Below are positions 6,476 to 13,472 of a stretch of 26,455 nt of DNA, piece after piece. Positions within the stretch are counted from its first letter, which is position 1, and each line of letters opens with the position of its first letter. This DNA is from Clostridiales bacterium (GTDB lineage: Bacteria; Bacillota; Clostridia; Oscillospirales; Oscillospiraceae), in assembly GCA_004557075.1 (NCBI GenBank), contig SFEX01000022.1:1-26455 (forward strand), written 5' to 3'. A model generated the notes under the pieces. The model was not told the DNA's origin, made no database searches, and was given only the letters and a program-made list of their open reading frames with translations. The position numbers and the translations under genes are program-made.

Positions 6476-8310
6476 TGGCTCGAGTAAACCCGTTTCAAAT
6501 AAAGACTCCAGAGAAACTTTCCCCAGATGAGGCGGCAAGTCTCTTTGTTGACGTATTTACTGACTATCAAAAGATTAAGGCACAGGGGCATACATTTATT
6601 ATGGGGCCAAGAGGCATCGGAAAGAGTATGATTTTTCGTTACCTTGAACCTGACTGTCAGTGCGTTTCCCAAAAAGTGAAAATTGATCAGATTGAGTTCC
6701 TGGGATTATATATTCCTTTAAGAAATGCTAGTTTTACAACAATAACCGAACTCACTCGCTTGGAACGAAATGCGGCACATATAATCAACGAACATATAAT
6801 GGTAACATATGCTTTGCAAAAAGTATTTAGTAGTCTATCAAATCTAAATCTATATTATGATAACGACGATTGGGATATTTCTGCGCGTAAATTCTATTAT
6901 AATGAGTTTTTACCAAGACTTCCTGTTGGAAATTATGCCAACTGTGAAAAAGCAAAAATTTATGAAGTTTTTGATACAATGGCTAAGCAGATGGAAAGTT
7001 TCTATAGGCAAGCAATACAATATGCGAAAAAGCTATCCTTTACTAAGGACGTGTATCCATACGATGGTCCCCTTTTCGATTATTTAGACTTTGTAGTTCC
7101 CTTGATATCTAAACTTTCTTCCATAGAATGCTTCCCGCAGAAAACAATATACTTTCTGATTGATGATGCACACTGCCTTACATCGCTCCAGACTCAAGTT
7201 CTTAATTTTTGGGTGTCTACACGTACATCTGGAGAAATTAGCTTAAAAATTTCAAGTCAGTACAATTATAAACATTACTACACAATTACTGGATCAACGA
7301 TTGACACTCCGCATGATTATTCAGAAGTCGACATGACGATCGTTTATACTGGAAAAGCAAAGCCAACATATAAAAAGCGTATCACAGAAATAATTGAAAA
7401 AAGGCTTCTCAATGTTGGCATTTCAAAAACTGCTGAGGAATTCTTTCCTTGCAACGAAGAGCAGGAGAGAAAAATTCAAGAGATTGCCAATCAGTATCGA
7501 ATTCAGTTTGATGAAGGTAAAGGACGCGGTAACAAACGTAGTGATGATGCGTTGCGCTATGCCAGACCGGATTATATCAAGAATTTATTAGGGACATCAA
7601 AAAGCGGGTCGACTTATAGTTATTCCGGATTTGAGCAGTTGGTACACTTGTCGTCAGGCATTGCTAGATCATTTTTAGAATCTGCGTATAAAATGTATGC
7701 TGAAGAGTTGTCTGGTACTGATGGAACTCAAGAAATACCATTTATTACTGATTCGACACAAAATACTATTGTGCGAGATGATGCCAACCATTTTCTGTTT
7801 GACGATTTACCCAAATATGCTAAGGTGCCGGAAAGTAGTTCTAATATTGAAGAGGACATATATCCTGAAGAAGATATCGACAAGTTGTCCAATCTAATTC
7901 AAGCACTTGGTGGATTATTTAGACAGATTCTTGTTTCTGAGAGATCTGAAAGAAGGGTGTTCTCAATTGCTATTTCTGATGCACCTTCTACAGAAGTTGA
8001 GAAAATATTAAATCTTGGCATTCAATTGGGATATTTCCATTGTTCCACTATTGGCAGAAAAGATGGAAAAAGTGGTGGTCGGACTAAACTGTATATCCTT
8101 AATCGTCGTCTTTCTCCAATTTGGACGCTAGATCCAACTTCGTTTGCAGGTTATCTTTTTGTTCAGAACTATTTGCTTGAAAGAGCAATGACGGAGCCGT
8201 TCAGTTTACTGCGACGTCTTGGAAAAGATTCGCCGACTGAAGAAATGTATCAGTTAACTCTTTTTGATGATAGCTATATGGATGAGTTTTCTGTAGAGGA
8301 GGGTGAGTAA
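6475..8310 (+). CDS. Large P-loop ATPase (ORC/CDC6-like or STAND-like)
   Basis: The product is 611 aa. Walker A is GPRGIGKS (44-51) and Walker B is YFLIDDAH, with Asp230-Asp231. A long helical insertion (~75-200) separates them. The C-terminal third carries an acidic linker (EEDIYPEEDIDKL) and a probable winged helix at ~500-570 (GGRTKLYILNRRLSP). The start NPFQIKTPEKLSPDEAASLF, placing Walker A close to the N-terminus, resembles the ORC/CDC6-like ATPases reported in prokaryotic conflict loci; the family assignment is tentative. ATG 6475 overlaps the HD stop as TGATG, with GGAGTGAG upstream. In such systems the ATPase usually senses invasion or switches the effector, so it would be the hub between the HD protein and the following protein. 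That role is inference. Confidence 0.8.
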   Translation: MARVNPFQIKTPEKLSPDEAASLFVDVFTDYQKIKAQGHTFIMGPRGIGKSMIFRYLEPDCQCVSQKVKIDQIEFLGLYIPLRNASFTTITELTRLERNAAHIINEHIMVTYALQKVFSSLSNLNLYYDNDDWDISARKFYYNEFLPRLPVGNYANCEKAKIYEVFDTMAKQMESFYRQAIQYAKKLSFTKDVYPYDGPLFDYLDFVVPLISKLSSIECFPQKTIYFLIDDAHCLTSLQTQVLNFWVSTRTSGEISLKISSQYNYKHYYTITGSTIDTPHDYSEVDMTIVYTGKAKPTYKKRITEIIEKRLLNVGISKTAEEFFPCNEEQERKIQEIANQYRIQFDEGKGRGNKRSDDALRYARPDYIKNLLGTSKSGSTYSYSGFEQLVHLSSGIARSFLESAYKMYAEELSGTDGTQEIPFITDSTQNTIVRDDANHFLFDDLPKYAKVPESSSNIEEDIYPEEDIDKLSNLIQALGGLFRQILVSERSERRVFSIAISDAPSTEVEKILNLGIQLGYFHCSTIGRKDGKSGGRTKLYILNRRLSPIWTLDPTSFAGYLFVQNYLLERAMTEPFSLLRRLGKDSPTEEMYQLTLFDDSYMDEFSVEEGE

Positions 8311-9330
8311 ATGTTTGAAACAATGAGTATAAGTAGATTAGATGATTTTATTACATGCGAGTTTGACCTCTTTATCTGTTTTAATAGTTTCGAGAAAAGA
8401 TGCACATCTATTGCTTCACATATCCCTACAGATAAATTCAAGGCGTTTTTGGTCCTTACTAATCAGCTGCATTTAGAAAATGAAGATAATAATCTACAAG
8501 AGTTAACTAATCTTTTTGCTGATAAAGCATCAGTGCTTCGTGTTGATTTATCTGCACCGATAGTTGTTGCAGATAAAATAATAGACCGGTTGAATTATAT
8601 AAATGAACGCACTCCTTTAAATCGAATTTTCGTAGATATTACAACATTTACGCACGAAACTCTTTTGATCCTTGTGGCAATTCTAAACGAAAAATATAAT
8701 AATGCAGAAATAATTTGGGGCTACAATAATGCTAAAGAATATTCACCTGATATTAATGACCCAAAAAAGAAATGGCTAAGTCGCGGTATAGGCGACGTGA
8801 GATCAATTCTTGGATATTCTGGCGATTTAAAACCATCTCTGGATAATCTGTTGATAGTCATAGTCGGATATGAGTATGAAAGAGCTGCAAGAATTATCGA
8901 TGCAATTGCGCCTGACTATTTAGCAATTGGGTACAATAACGAAAGCAATTCTTCGACAGAAAAAAATCAGGATGCTAACGAGGGATACGCGAAGCTTCTA
9001 AAAAATATGTCGGCATATTTTGAACAAACGATAGATTTTGTGGTTCCCAGCAATGATCCGTTTAAGGCGTATGAGGCAATATGTAACGAGCTTGATACTA
9101 TTGGTAAAAACGTGAATATTACGATCGTGCCTATGAATAATAAGCTATCGACAATGGGAGTAGCATTAGTAGGTTTAAGAAGGCCGGAAATTCAAATATG
9201 TTATGCTCCCGCTTTAGTATATAATACATCTTCGTATTCAAGCCCAGGAGACACATGCTATATTTTTTCTTTTAATACACATAAACAGGAAGAGAATCAT
9301 CCACAGGAGGTTCAAAATGAAAGTAATTAA
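8311..9330 (+). CDS. Unrecognised alpha/beta protein, third gene of the HD-ATPase module
   Basis: I do not recognise this 339-aa family with certainty. It is rich in short hydrophobic strands separated by charged helices, suggesting a Rossmann-like soluble protein. Two halves may be related: DLFICFNSFEKRCTSIA (~18-34) and LLIVIVGYEYERAARIID (~183-200) share a strand, a loop with an aromatic and Glu-x-Arg, then a helix. Other marked segments are IFVDITTFTHETLLIL (~110-125), GYNNAKEYSP, SRGIGDVRSILGY and the C-terminal CYAPALVYNT. No signal peptide or membrane span is visible. Its ATG directly follows the ATPase stop, with GGAGGGTGAG upstream, and its end overlaps thyX by 14 bp, so it belongs to the same transcript. 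It could be a sensor (CARF-like), an effector or an adaptor. Confidence 0.8.
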   Translation: MFETMSISRLDDFITCEFDLFICFNSFEKRCTSIASHIPTDKFKAFLVLTNQLHLENEDNNLQELTNLFADKASVLRVDLSAPIVVADKIIDRLNYINERTPLNRIFVDITTFTHETLLILVAILNEKYNNAEIIWGYNNAKEYSPDINDPKKKWLSRGIGDVRSILGYSGDLKPSLDNLLIVIVGYEYERAARIIDAIAPDYLAIGYNNESNSSTEKNQDANEGYAKLLKNMSAYFEQTIDFVVPSNDPFKAYEAICNELDTIGKNVNITIVPMNNKLSTMGVALVGLRRPEIQICYAPALVYNTSSYSSPGDTCYIFSFNTHKQEENHPQEVQNESN

Positions 9331-9946
9331 CCCATCCTTTGAAATCATGGGGAATATTAACCCGATAGTGATTTTAAAAAATATAGAATCCTATGGGCGT
9401 GTATGTTATAAAAGCGAAGGATTAATCACTGAAGACTCTGCTATTCCTTTTATACGCCGTATTTTAAAAAGCGGCCATGAATCTGTAATTGAGCACGAAA
9501 AAATCACAGTTAAAATAATTTGTGATCGGGGCGTTACGCATGAAATCGTACGACATAGAATTGCAAGCTATAGCCAAGAAAGTACACGATATTGTAATTA
9601 TTCCAAAGACAAATTTGGGAATGAGCTTACTTTTATTAAGCCTGTTTTTTGGCCTGAGAATTCTCGAGAATATGAAATCTGGGAAAGCCAAATGCAAGCA
9701 ATTGAGGATAGCTATATAAAATTGCTTCAGCTAGGTGCAACTCCTGAGCAGGCACGAAGTGTTCTGCCGAATAGCTTGAAAACTGAAATTGTTGTCACAA
9801 TGAACTTAAGAGAATGGCGTCATTTCTTCAAACTTCGCACGTCCAAACATGCACATCCACAGATGAGAGAAATTAGCATTCCGCTTTTGGAGAAAATGTG
9901 CGAATTGTTTCCACCGATATTTGAAGATATCAAGGCGGGAACTTGA
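9317..9946 (+). CDS. thyX: Flavin-dependent thymidylate synthase ThyX
   Basis: The 209-aa enzyme makes dTMP from dUMP using FAD, NADPH and methylene-tetrahydrofolate. The signature RHRxxSxxQxSxR is intact (Arg79-His80-Arg81, Ser84, Gln87, Ser89, Arg91), as are SGHESVIEH (52-60) and NLREWRHFFKLR with AHPQMREI near the C-terminus, so it should be active. It is slightly short for the family but not truncated. AGGAGG lies 6 nt before ATG 9317, inside the end of the preceding gene. Here it is the last gene of a mobile unit rather than in a folate or nucleotide operon. Whether it serves the HD-ATPase module by restoring thymidine nucleotides, or is a passenger of phage origin, cannot be decided from sequence. 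Confidence 0.95.
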   Translation: MKVINPSFEIMGNINPIVILKNIESYGRVCYKSEGLITEDSAIPFIRRILKSGHESVIEHEKITVKIICDRGVTHEIVRHRIASYSQESTRYCNYSKDKFGNELTFIKPVFWPENSREYEIWESQMQAIEDSYIKLLQLGATPEQARSVLPNSLKTEIVVTMNLREWRHFFKLRTSKHAHPQMREISIPLLEKMCELFPPIFEDIKAGT

Positions 9947-9998
9947 TTCTTTTATTAGGTAAAAGAATGATAGCATAAACCGATAGCTTTTTGATAGC
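9946..9998 (+). repeat. AT-rich hairpin and GATAGC repeats, right end
   Basis: ATTCTTTTA (9946-9954) and TAAAAGAAT (9960-9968) form a perfect 9-bp stem directly after the thyX stop. Three GATAGC copies follow at 9969, 9982 and 9993. They mirror the pair at 178-194 and lie just inside the right boundary repeat. No T tract follows, so this is a poor terminator. Confidence 0.5.
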
Positions 9999-10023
9999 AG
10001 AAAGTCGGATACCCCAAGGGATT

Positions 10024-10114
10024 TGGATAATCGGTATCAAATCAAGTCAAATGGAATCAAATCACCTATACAGAAAAGTTTAGAAGGCGGTTTCATTTGG
10101 CGAGTGGGAGTAAG
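10024..10114 (+). repeat. Right copy of the island-boundary direct repeat
   Basis: This is the partner of 10-99, offset by about 10,014 bp. TCAAAT recurs at 10037, 10047 and 10057, an exact 10-bp period. GTTTCATTTGGCGAGTGGGA begins at 10090. The AT-rich island ends here and the resident thi operon promoter follows ~170 bp later. In 9947-10491 I see only repeats and regulatory elements, no gene. Confidence 0.65.
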
Positions 10115-10130
10115 AAAAACTATGTTAGAA

Positions 10131-10165
10131 GCCATTGCCAATGCAGCTATTGGCAATGGCTTTTT
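10131..10165 (+). terminator. Intrinsic terminator at the right edge of the island
   Basis: GCCATTGCCAAT (10131-10142) and ATTGGCAATGGC (10149-10160) form a perfect 12-bp stem with a 6-nt loop followed by T5. It would end the long R-M/HD/ThyX transcript and insulate the thi promoter. Confidence 0.85.
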
Positions 10166-10283
10166 ACCGCTCTATTATGTCGGACTAAATTCAAGTCAAT
10201 CGCATCTGGATAGCTGGTTCAATGCAATGAACATTCGTAGGTAAAAAGCAAAAATATATGCGCAAAATTTTTGCGTCGGGATA

Positions 10284-10312
10284 TTGAATTTTGCACACCG
10301 TAGTTTTATAAT
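10284..10312 (+). promoter_or_regulatory. Promoter of the thi operon
   Basis: TTGAAT (10284-10289), a 17-bp spacer and TATAAT (10307-10312) lie immediately upstream of the TPP riboswitch. Confidence 0.75.
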
Positions 10313-10324
10313 AAGGCCGAAGTG

Positions 10325-10416
10325 AATATTGGGGAGCTTGTGAGACAGGCTGAGAGGACGGTATAACCTTCGACCCGTATAACCTGATTTGGATAATACC
10401 AACGTAGGGACAGATT
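10325..10416 (+). promoter_or_regulatory. TPP riboswitch (THI element)
   Basis: The conserved TPP aptamer blocks appear in order: GGGGAGC, GGCTGAGAGG, ACCTTCGACCCG, AACCTGATTTGGATAATACC and CGTAGGGA. Binding of thiamine pyrophosphate should favour the terminator at 10431-10475 and switch off thiM and the genes behind it. The exact ends of P1 are approximate. Confidence 0.96.
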
Positions 10417-10430
10417 GAAAGTTTAAATTG

Positions 10431-10475
10431 GCGAGTATACCGAAATCGGTATACTCGCTTTATGTTTGATTTTTG
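10431..10475 (+). terminator. Expression-platform terminator of the TPP riboswitch
   Basis: GCGAGTATACCGA (10431-10443) and TCGGTATACTCGC (10446-10458) form a perfect 13-bp stem. An interrupted T tract (TTTATGTTTGATTTTTG) follows. It sits between the aptamer and the thiM ribosome site, the usual position for transcription attenuation. Confidence 0.85.
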
Positions 10476-10491
10476 ATTGGAGGGAATAAAA

Positions 10492-11313
10492 ATGCTTGAA
10501 GCTTGTATGAACAATCTGAGAGAAAGATCAGCGCTGATCCATAACATAACAAACTATGTCACGGTCAACGACGTCGCCAATATGCTGCTGGCCTGCGGAG
10601 CCAGCCCGATAATGGCCGATGAGCCGGATGAGGTGTATGATATCACATCCATCTGCGGCGGCCTGAACATAAACATCGGAACGCTCAATAAGCGCAGCAT
10701 CGAGGCAATGTTTGTCGCCGGTCGCAGGGCAAATGAGCTCGGACATACAGTCCTGCTCGACCCCGTGGGCGCGGGAGCAAGTGCGCTTCGCACCGAGACG
10801 GCGCTGAGCCTTGTCGATGAGCTTCGCTTCGATGTTATCCGCGGTAATATCTCCGAGATCAAGGCTTTAGCGCTCGGCAGCGGAACGACTAAGGGCGTCG
10901 ACGCGGACGTAGCCGATGCCGTAACGGAGGAGAACCTTGACGCGATGGTGGCCTTCGCAAAGGACTTCGCGGGAAAGAAAAGCTGCATCGTCGCGATAAC
11001 GGGCGCGATAGATCTGGTCGCAGACGCGCAGCGGTGCTATGTCATACGCAACGGCAGACCCGAGATGAGCAAGATCACGGGAACCGGCTGCCAGCTCTCC
11101 GGTATGATGACCGCCTTCGTCACGGCAAACCCGGAAAATAAGCTCGCGGCTGCGGCAGCGGCTGTCTGCACGATGGGCCTTGCCGGTGAGATCGGCTTTG
11201 CTAATATGCTCCCGGGCGACGGCAACTCCACCTATCGCAATCGCATCATCGACGCCGTTTACAACATGAGCGGCAGAACTCTAAAGGCAGGTGCAAAATA
11301 TGAGCTTAGATAA
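10492..11313 (+). CDS. thiM: Hydroxyethylthiazole kinase
   Basis: The 273-aa ThiM phosphorylates 4-methyl-5-(2-hydroxyethyl)thiazole with ATP, salvaging the thiazole half of thiamine. Family motifs are HNITNYVTVNDVAN (17-30), GASPIMADEPDEV, LDPVGAGAS and, near the C-terminus, ITGTGCQLSG, the anion-hole and catalytic Cys region. The length is normal for the family. ATG 10492 has GGAGGG 7 nt upstream. It is the first gene behind the riboswitch and overlaps thiE by 14 bp. GC content is clearly higher than in the island to its left. Confidence 0.97.
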   Translation: MLEACMNNLRERSALIHNITNYVTVNDVANMLLACGASPIMADEPDEVYDITSICGGLNINIGTLNKRSIEAMFVAGRRANELGHTVLLDPVGAGASALRTETALSLVDELRFDVIRGNISEIKALALGSGTTKGVDADVADAVTEENLDAMVAFAKDFAGKKSCIVAITGAIDLVADAQRCYVIRNGRPEMSKITGTGCQLSGMMTAFVTANPENKLAAAAAAVCTMGLAGEIGFANMLPGDGNSTYRNRIIDAVYNMSGRTLKAGAKYELR

Positions 11314-11941
11314 AAACAGTCTGCTTCTGTACGCCGTGACGGACAGGCATTGGCTGAACGGCGCAAGCCTGTATGAGCAGGTCGAGCAGGCCATAGAGGG
11401 TGGCGCAAGCTTCGTCCAGCTCCGGGAAAAGGAGCTTGGGCAGGAGGCGTTTCTTCAAGAGGCTATTGAGATACAAAAGCTGTGCCGCAAATACCGCGTG
11501 CCGTTTGTGATAAACGACAACGTTGAAATCGCGCGCAGCATAGACGCCGACGGCGTGCACGTCGGGCAGAGCGACATGGAGGCGGGCAATGTGCGCGCGC
11601 TCATCGGGGAGGATAAGATACTCGGCGTATCCGCGCAGACAGTCGAGCAGGCAGTCCTTGCCGAGAAAAGGGGAGCTGACTATCTCGGCGTCGGCGCTGT
11701 GTTCCACACAGGCTCAAAGGCCGATGCATCCGAGGTTAGCTTCGAGACGCTCAAGGCCATATGCGAGGCCGTAAAAATTCCTGTTATAGCCATTGGCGGT
11801 ATAAGCCGTGACAATGTCCTGAGCCTTGGCGGAAGCGGCATATGCGGCATCGCGGTTATAAGCGCGATATTTGCGCAGAAGGATATACGCGGCGCAACCT
11901 CCGAGCTTCGGCGGCTTACCGAAGAAATGGTGGCGCTGTGA
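11300..11941 (+). CDS. thiE: Thiamine-phosphate synthase
   Basis: The 213-aa TIM-barrel enzyme ThiE joins HMP diphosphate and thiazole phosphate to thiamine phosphate. Visible motifs are VQLREKEL (diphosphate-binding Arg/Lys), FVINDNVEIA, GVHVGQSDM, the phosphate-binding LGVGAVFHTGSKADA and IAIGGIS. ATG 11300 is preferred to the in-frame GTG 11291 because AGGTG then sits at ribosome-site distance. It overlaps thiM by 14 bp, and its stop overlaps the next start. Confidence 0.96.
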   Translation: MSLDKNSLLLYAVTDRHWLNGASLYEQVEQAIEGGASFVQLREKELGQEAFLQEAIEIQKLCRKYRVPFVINDNVEIARSIDADGVHVGQSDMEAGNVRALIGEDKILGVSAQTVEQAVLAEKRGADYLGVGAVFHTGSKADASEVSFETLKAICEAVKIPVIAIGGISRDNVLSLGGSGICGIAVISAIFAQKDIRGATSELRRLTEEMVAL

Positions 11942-12582
11942 TACGCGGAGCTGTTTTCGACTTCGACGGAACGCTGTTTGACTCGATGTTTATCTGGGAC
12001 AGCATCGGCTCTGAGTACCTGCGCTCAATAGGCTTTGAGCCGAGGGAAGGACTCGACAGCGTCCTCAAGAGCATGAGCCTGTACCAGGCCGCGTGCTATT
12101 ACAGGAGCGAATACGGCGTTGAGCTCCCGGTCGACGAGATAATGGACGGCGTTAACCGCATGATAGAGCACTATTATAAGGATATCGTGCAGCCGAAACC
12201 TAACGTAAGTGAGTTTTTGCGAAAACTTCGTGAGCGGGACGTTAAGCTGTGCATTGCGACGGCGACCGATAAATATCTTATCGAAGCTGCGCTCGAGCGC
12301 ACCGGGCTGGCAGGGTATTTTTCCGATATCCTGACCTGCTCCGAGGTAGGCCACGGCAAGGACGAGCCGGATATATTCAGGCAGGCTGTGCGCAGGCTCT
12401 GCACGGAAAAGGACACCACGCTCATATTTGAGGACGCACTGTACGCCATGAAAACGGCAAAGCGCGACGGATTTAAGGTAGTCGGCGTTTTCGATAAATT
12501 TGAGGAGAATCCCGACGGCGTTAAAGCGCTCGCGGACATTTATTTATCCGATTACACGGACTTTGACTTAGCGCTTATTTAA
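11938..12582 (+). CDS. HAD-superfamily phosphatase in the thiamine operon
   Basis: The 214-aa HAD hydrolase of the beta-phosphoglucomutase/phosphatase type carries motif I DFDGTLFDS (8-16), a helical cap (~20-95), motif II ATATDKY, motif III Lys in GHGKDEPDIF and motif IV FEDALYAM. GTG 11938 overlaps the thiE stop, so the two are translationally coupled; GAAATGG-type upstream sequence offers only a weak ribosome site. Its place between thiE and thiD under the TPP riboswitch suggests a phosphate ester of thiamine or its precursors as substrate, for example thiamine phosphate or HMP phosphate. That is inference; HAD specificity cannot be read from these motifs. Confidence 0.85.
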   Translation: MIRGAVFDFDGTLFDSMFIWDSIGSEYLRSIGFEPREGLDSVLKSMSLYQAACYYRSEYGVELPVDEIMDGVNRMIEHYYKDIVQPKPNVSEFLRKLRERDVKLCIATATDKYLIEAALERTGLAGYFSDILTCSEVGHGKDEPDIFRQAVRRLCTEKDTTLIFEDALYAMKTAKRDGFKVVGVFDKFEENPDGVKALADIYLSDYTDFDLALI

Positions 12583-12590
12583 AAAAATCA

Positions 12591-12623
12591 AGCGGCAAAT
12601 TGGGGGCACCACCTTTTGCCGCT
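12591..12623. terminator. Hairpin between the HAD gene and thiD
   Basis: AGCGGCAAA (12591-12599) and TTTGCCGCT (12615-12623) form a perfect 9-bp stem around a G/C-rich loop. No T tract follows on the plus strand; an A run (12580-12587) precedes it, so the termination geometry suits the minus strand. It may attenuate or process the transcript before thiD. Confidence 0.4.
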
Positions 12624-12664
12624 ATATAAAATTAATGCTGAAAAAAAGTAAAGGAGACGATAAA

Positions 12665-13471
12665 ATGAGAACAGCATTAACAATCGCCGGAAGCGATTCC
12701 AGCGGAGGCGCCGGTATTCAGGCAGACATTAAGACAATGTCGATGAACGGTGTTTATGCCATGAGCGCTATAACGGCGCTTACCGCGCAGAACACCACCG
12801 GCGTAACAGGTATCATGGAGGTATCGCCCGAATTTTTGGGCGAGCAGCTCGACGCAGTGTTTACGGACATCCGCCCTGACGCCGTGAAGATCGGCATGGT
12901 TTCATCCGGCAAGCTTATAGAGAAGATCGCGGAAAAGCTGACGGCGTATCAGGCGGAAAACATCGTTGTCGACCCTGTAATGGTGGCGACAAGCGGCGCA
13001 AAGCTCATAAGCGACGAGGCGATATATGTACTCAAAAGAGCGCTTCTGCCGCTCGCTGCGGTCATCACGCCCAATATCCCCGAGACGGAGGTTTTGGCGG
13101 ACATGGCCGTAAAGACCCCGGAGGATATGCTGAAGGCGGCTGAAAAGATAAGCCGCGAATACGGCTGCGCCGTGCTCTGCAAGGGCGGGCACAGCTTAAA
13201 CGACGCAAACGACCTGCTGTACGCAGACGGCAAGATGCGCTGGTTTAAGGGCAAGCGCATCGACAATCCCAACACCCACGGAACGGGCTGCACGCTCTCA
13301 AGCGCGATAGCGTCAAACCTCGCCAAGGGCTTTGCTTTAGAGGAGGCCATCGAGAGGGCGAAGGACTATATCTCCGGCGCGCTTTCGGCCATGCTCGACT
13401 TAGGAAAAGGCAGCGGCCCAATGAACCACGCCTTCGCGCTGAGCGGCGAGTTTGCAAAGGAGGCGCGCTGA
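12665..13471 (+). CDS. thiD: Hydroxymethylpyrimidine/phosphomethylpyrimidine kinase
   Basis: The 268-aa ribokinase-fold enzyme ThiD phosphorylates HMP twice to HMP diphosphate, the pyrimidine substrate of ThiE. Family hallmarks are AGSDSSGGAGIQADIKT near the N-terminus, VVDPVMVATSGAKL, ITPNIPE and the catalytic anion hole NTHGTGCTLSSAI. ATG 12665 follows AAAGGAGACG. An 82-bp gap with a hairpin separates it from the HAD gene, but it remains collinear with the operon. Confidence 0.97.
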   Translation: MRTALTIAGSDSSGGAGIQADIKTMSMNGVYAMSAITALTAQNTTGVTGIMEVSPEFLGEQLDAVFTDIRPDAVKIGMVSSGKLIEKIAEKLTAYQAENIVVDPVMVATSGAKLISDEAIYVLKRALLPLAAVITPNIPETEVLADMAVKTPEDMLKAAEKISREYGCAVLCKGGHSLNDANDLLYADGKMRWFKGKRIDNPNTHGTGCTLSSAIASNLAKGFALEEAIERAKDYISGALSAMLDLGKGSGPMNHAFALSGEFAKEAR

Positions 13472-13472
13472 T

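Noticed and set aside
10023..10244. Open frame of 73 codons spanning the right boundary repeat
   Set aside because: It runs through the direct repeat and the terminator hairpin and lacks a ribosome site, so it is not a credible gene.
10020..10397. 12-base match GATTTGGATAAT at 10020-10031 (boundary repeat) and 10386-10397 (TPP riboswitch)
   Set aside because: The riboswitch copy is part of the conserved aptamer, and the match does not extend beyond 12 bases. Probably coincidence, although close to an insertion boundary.
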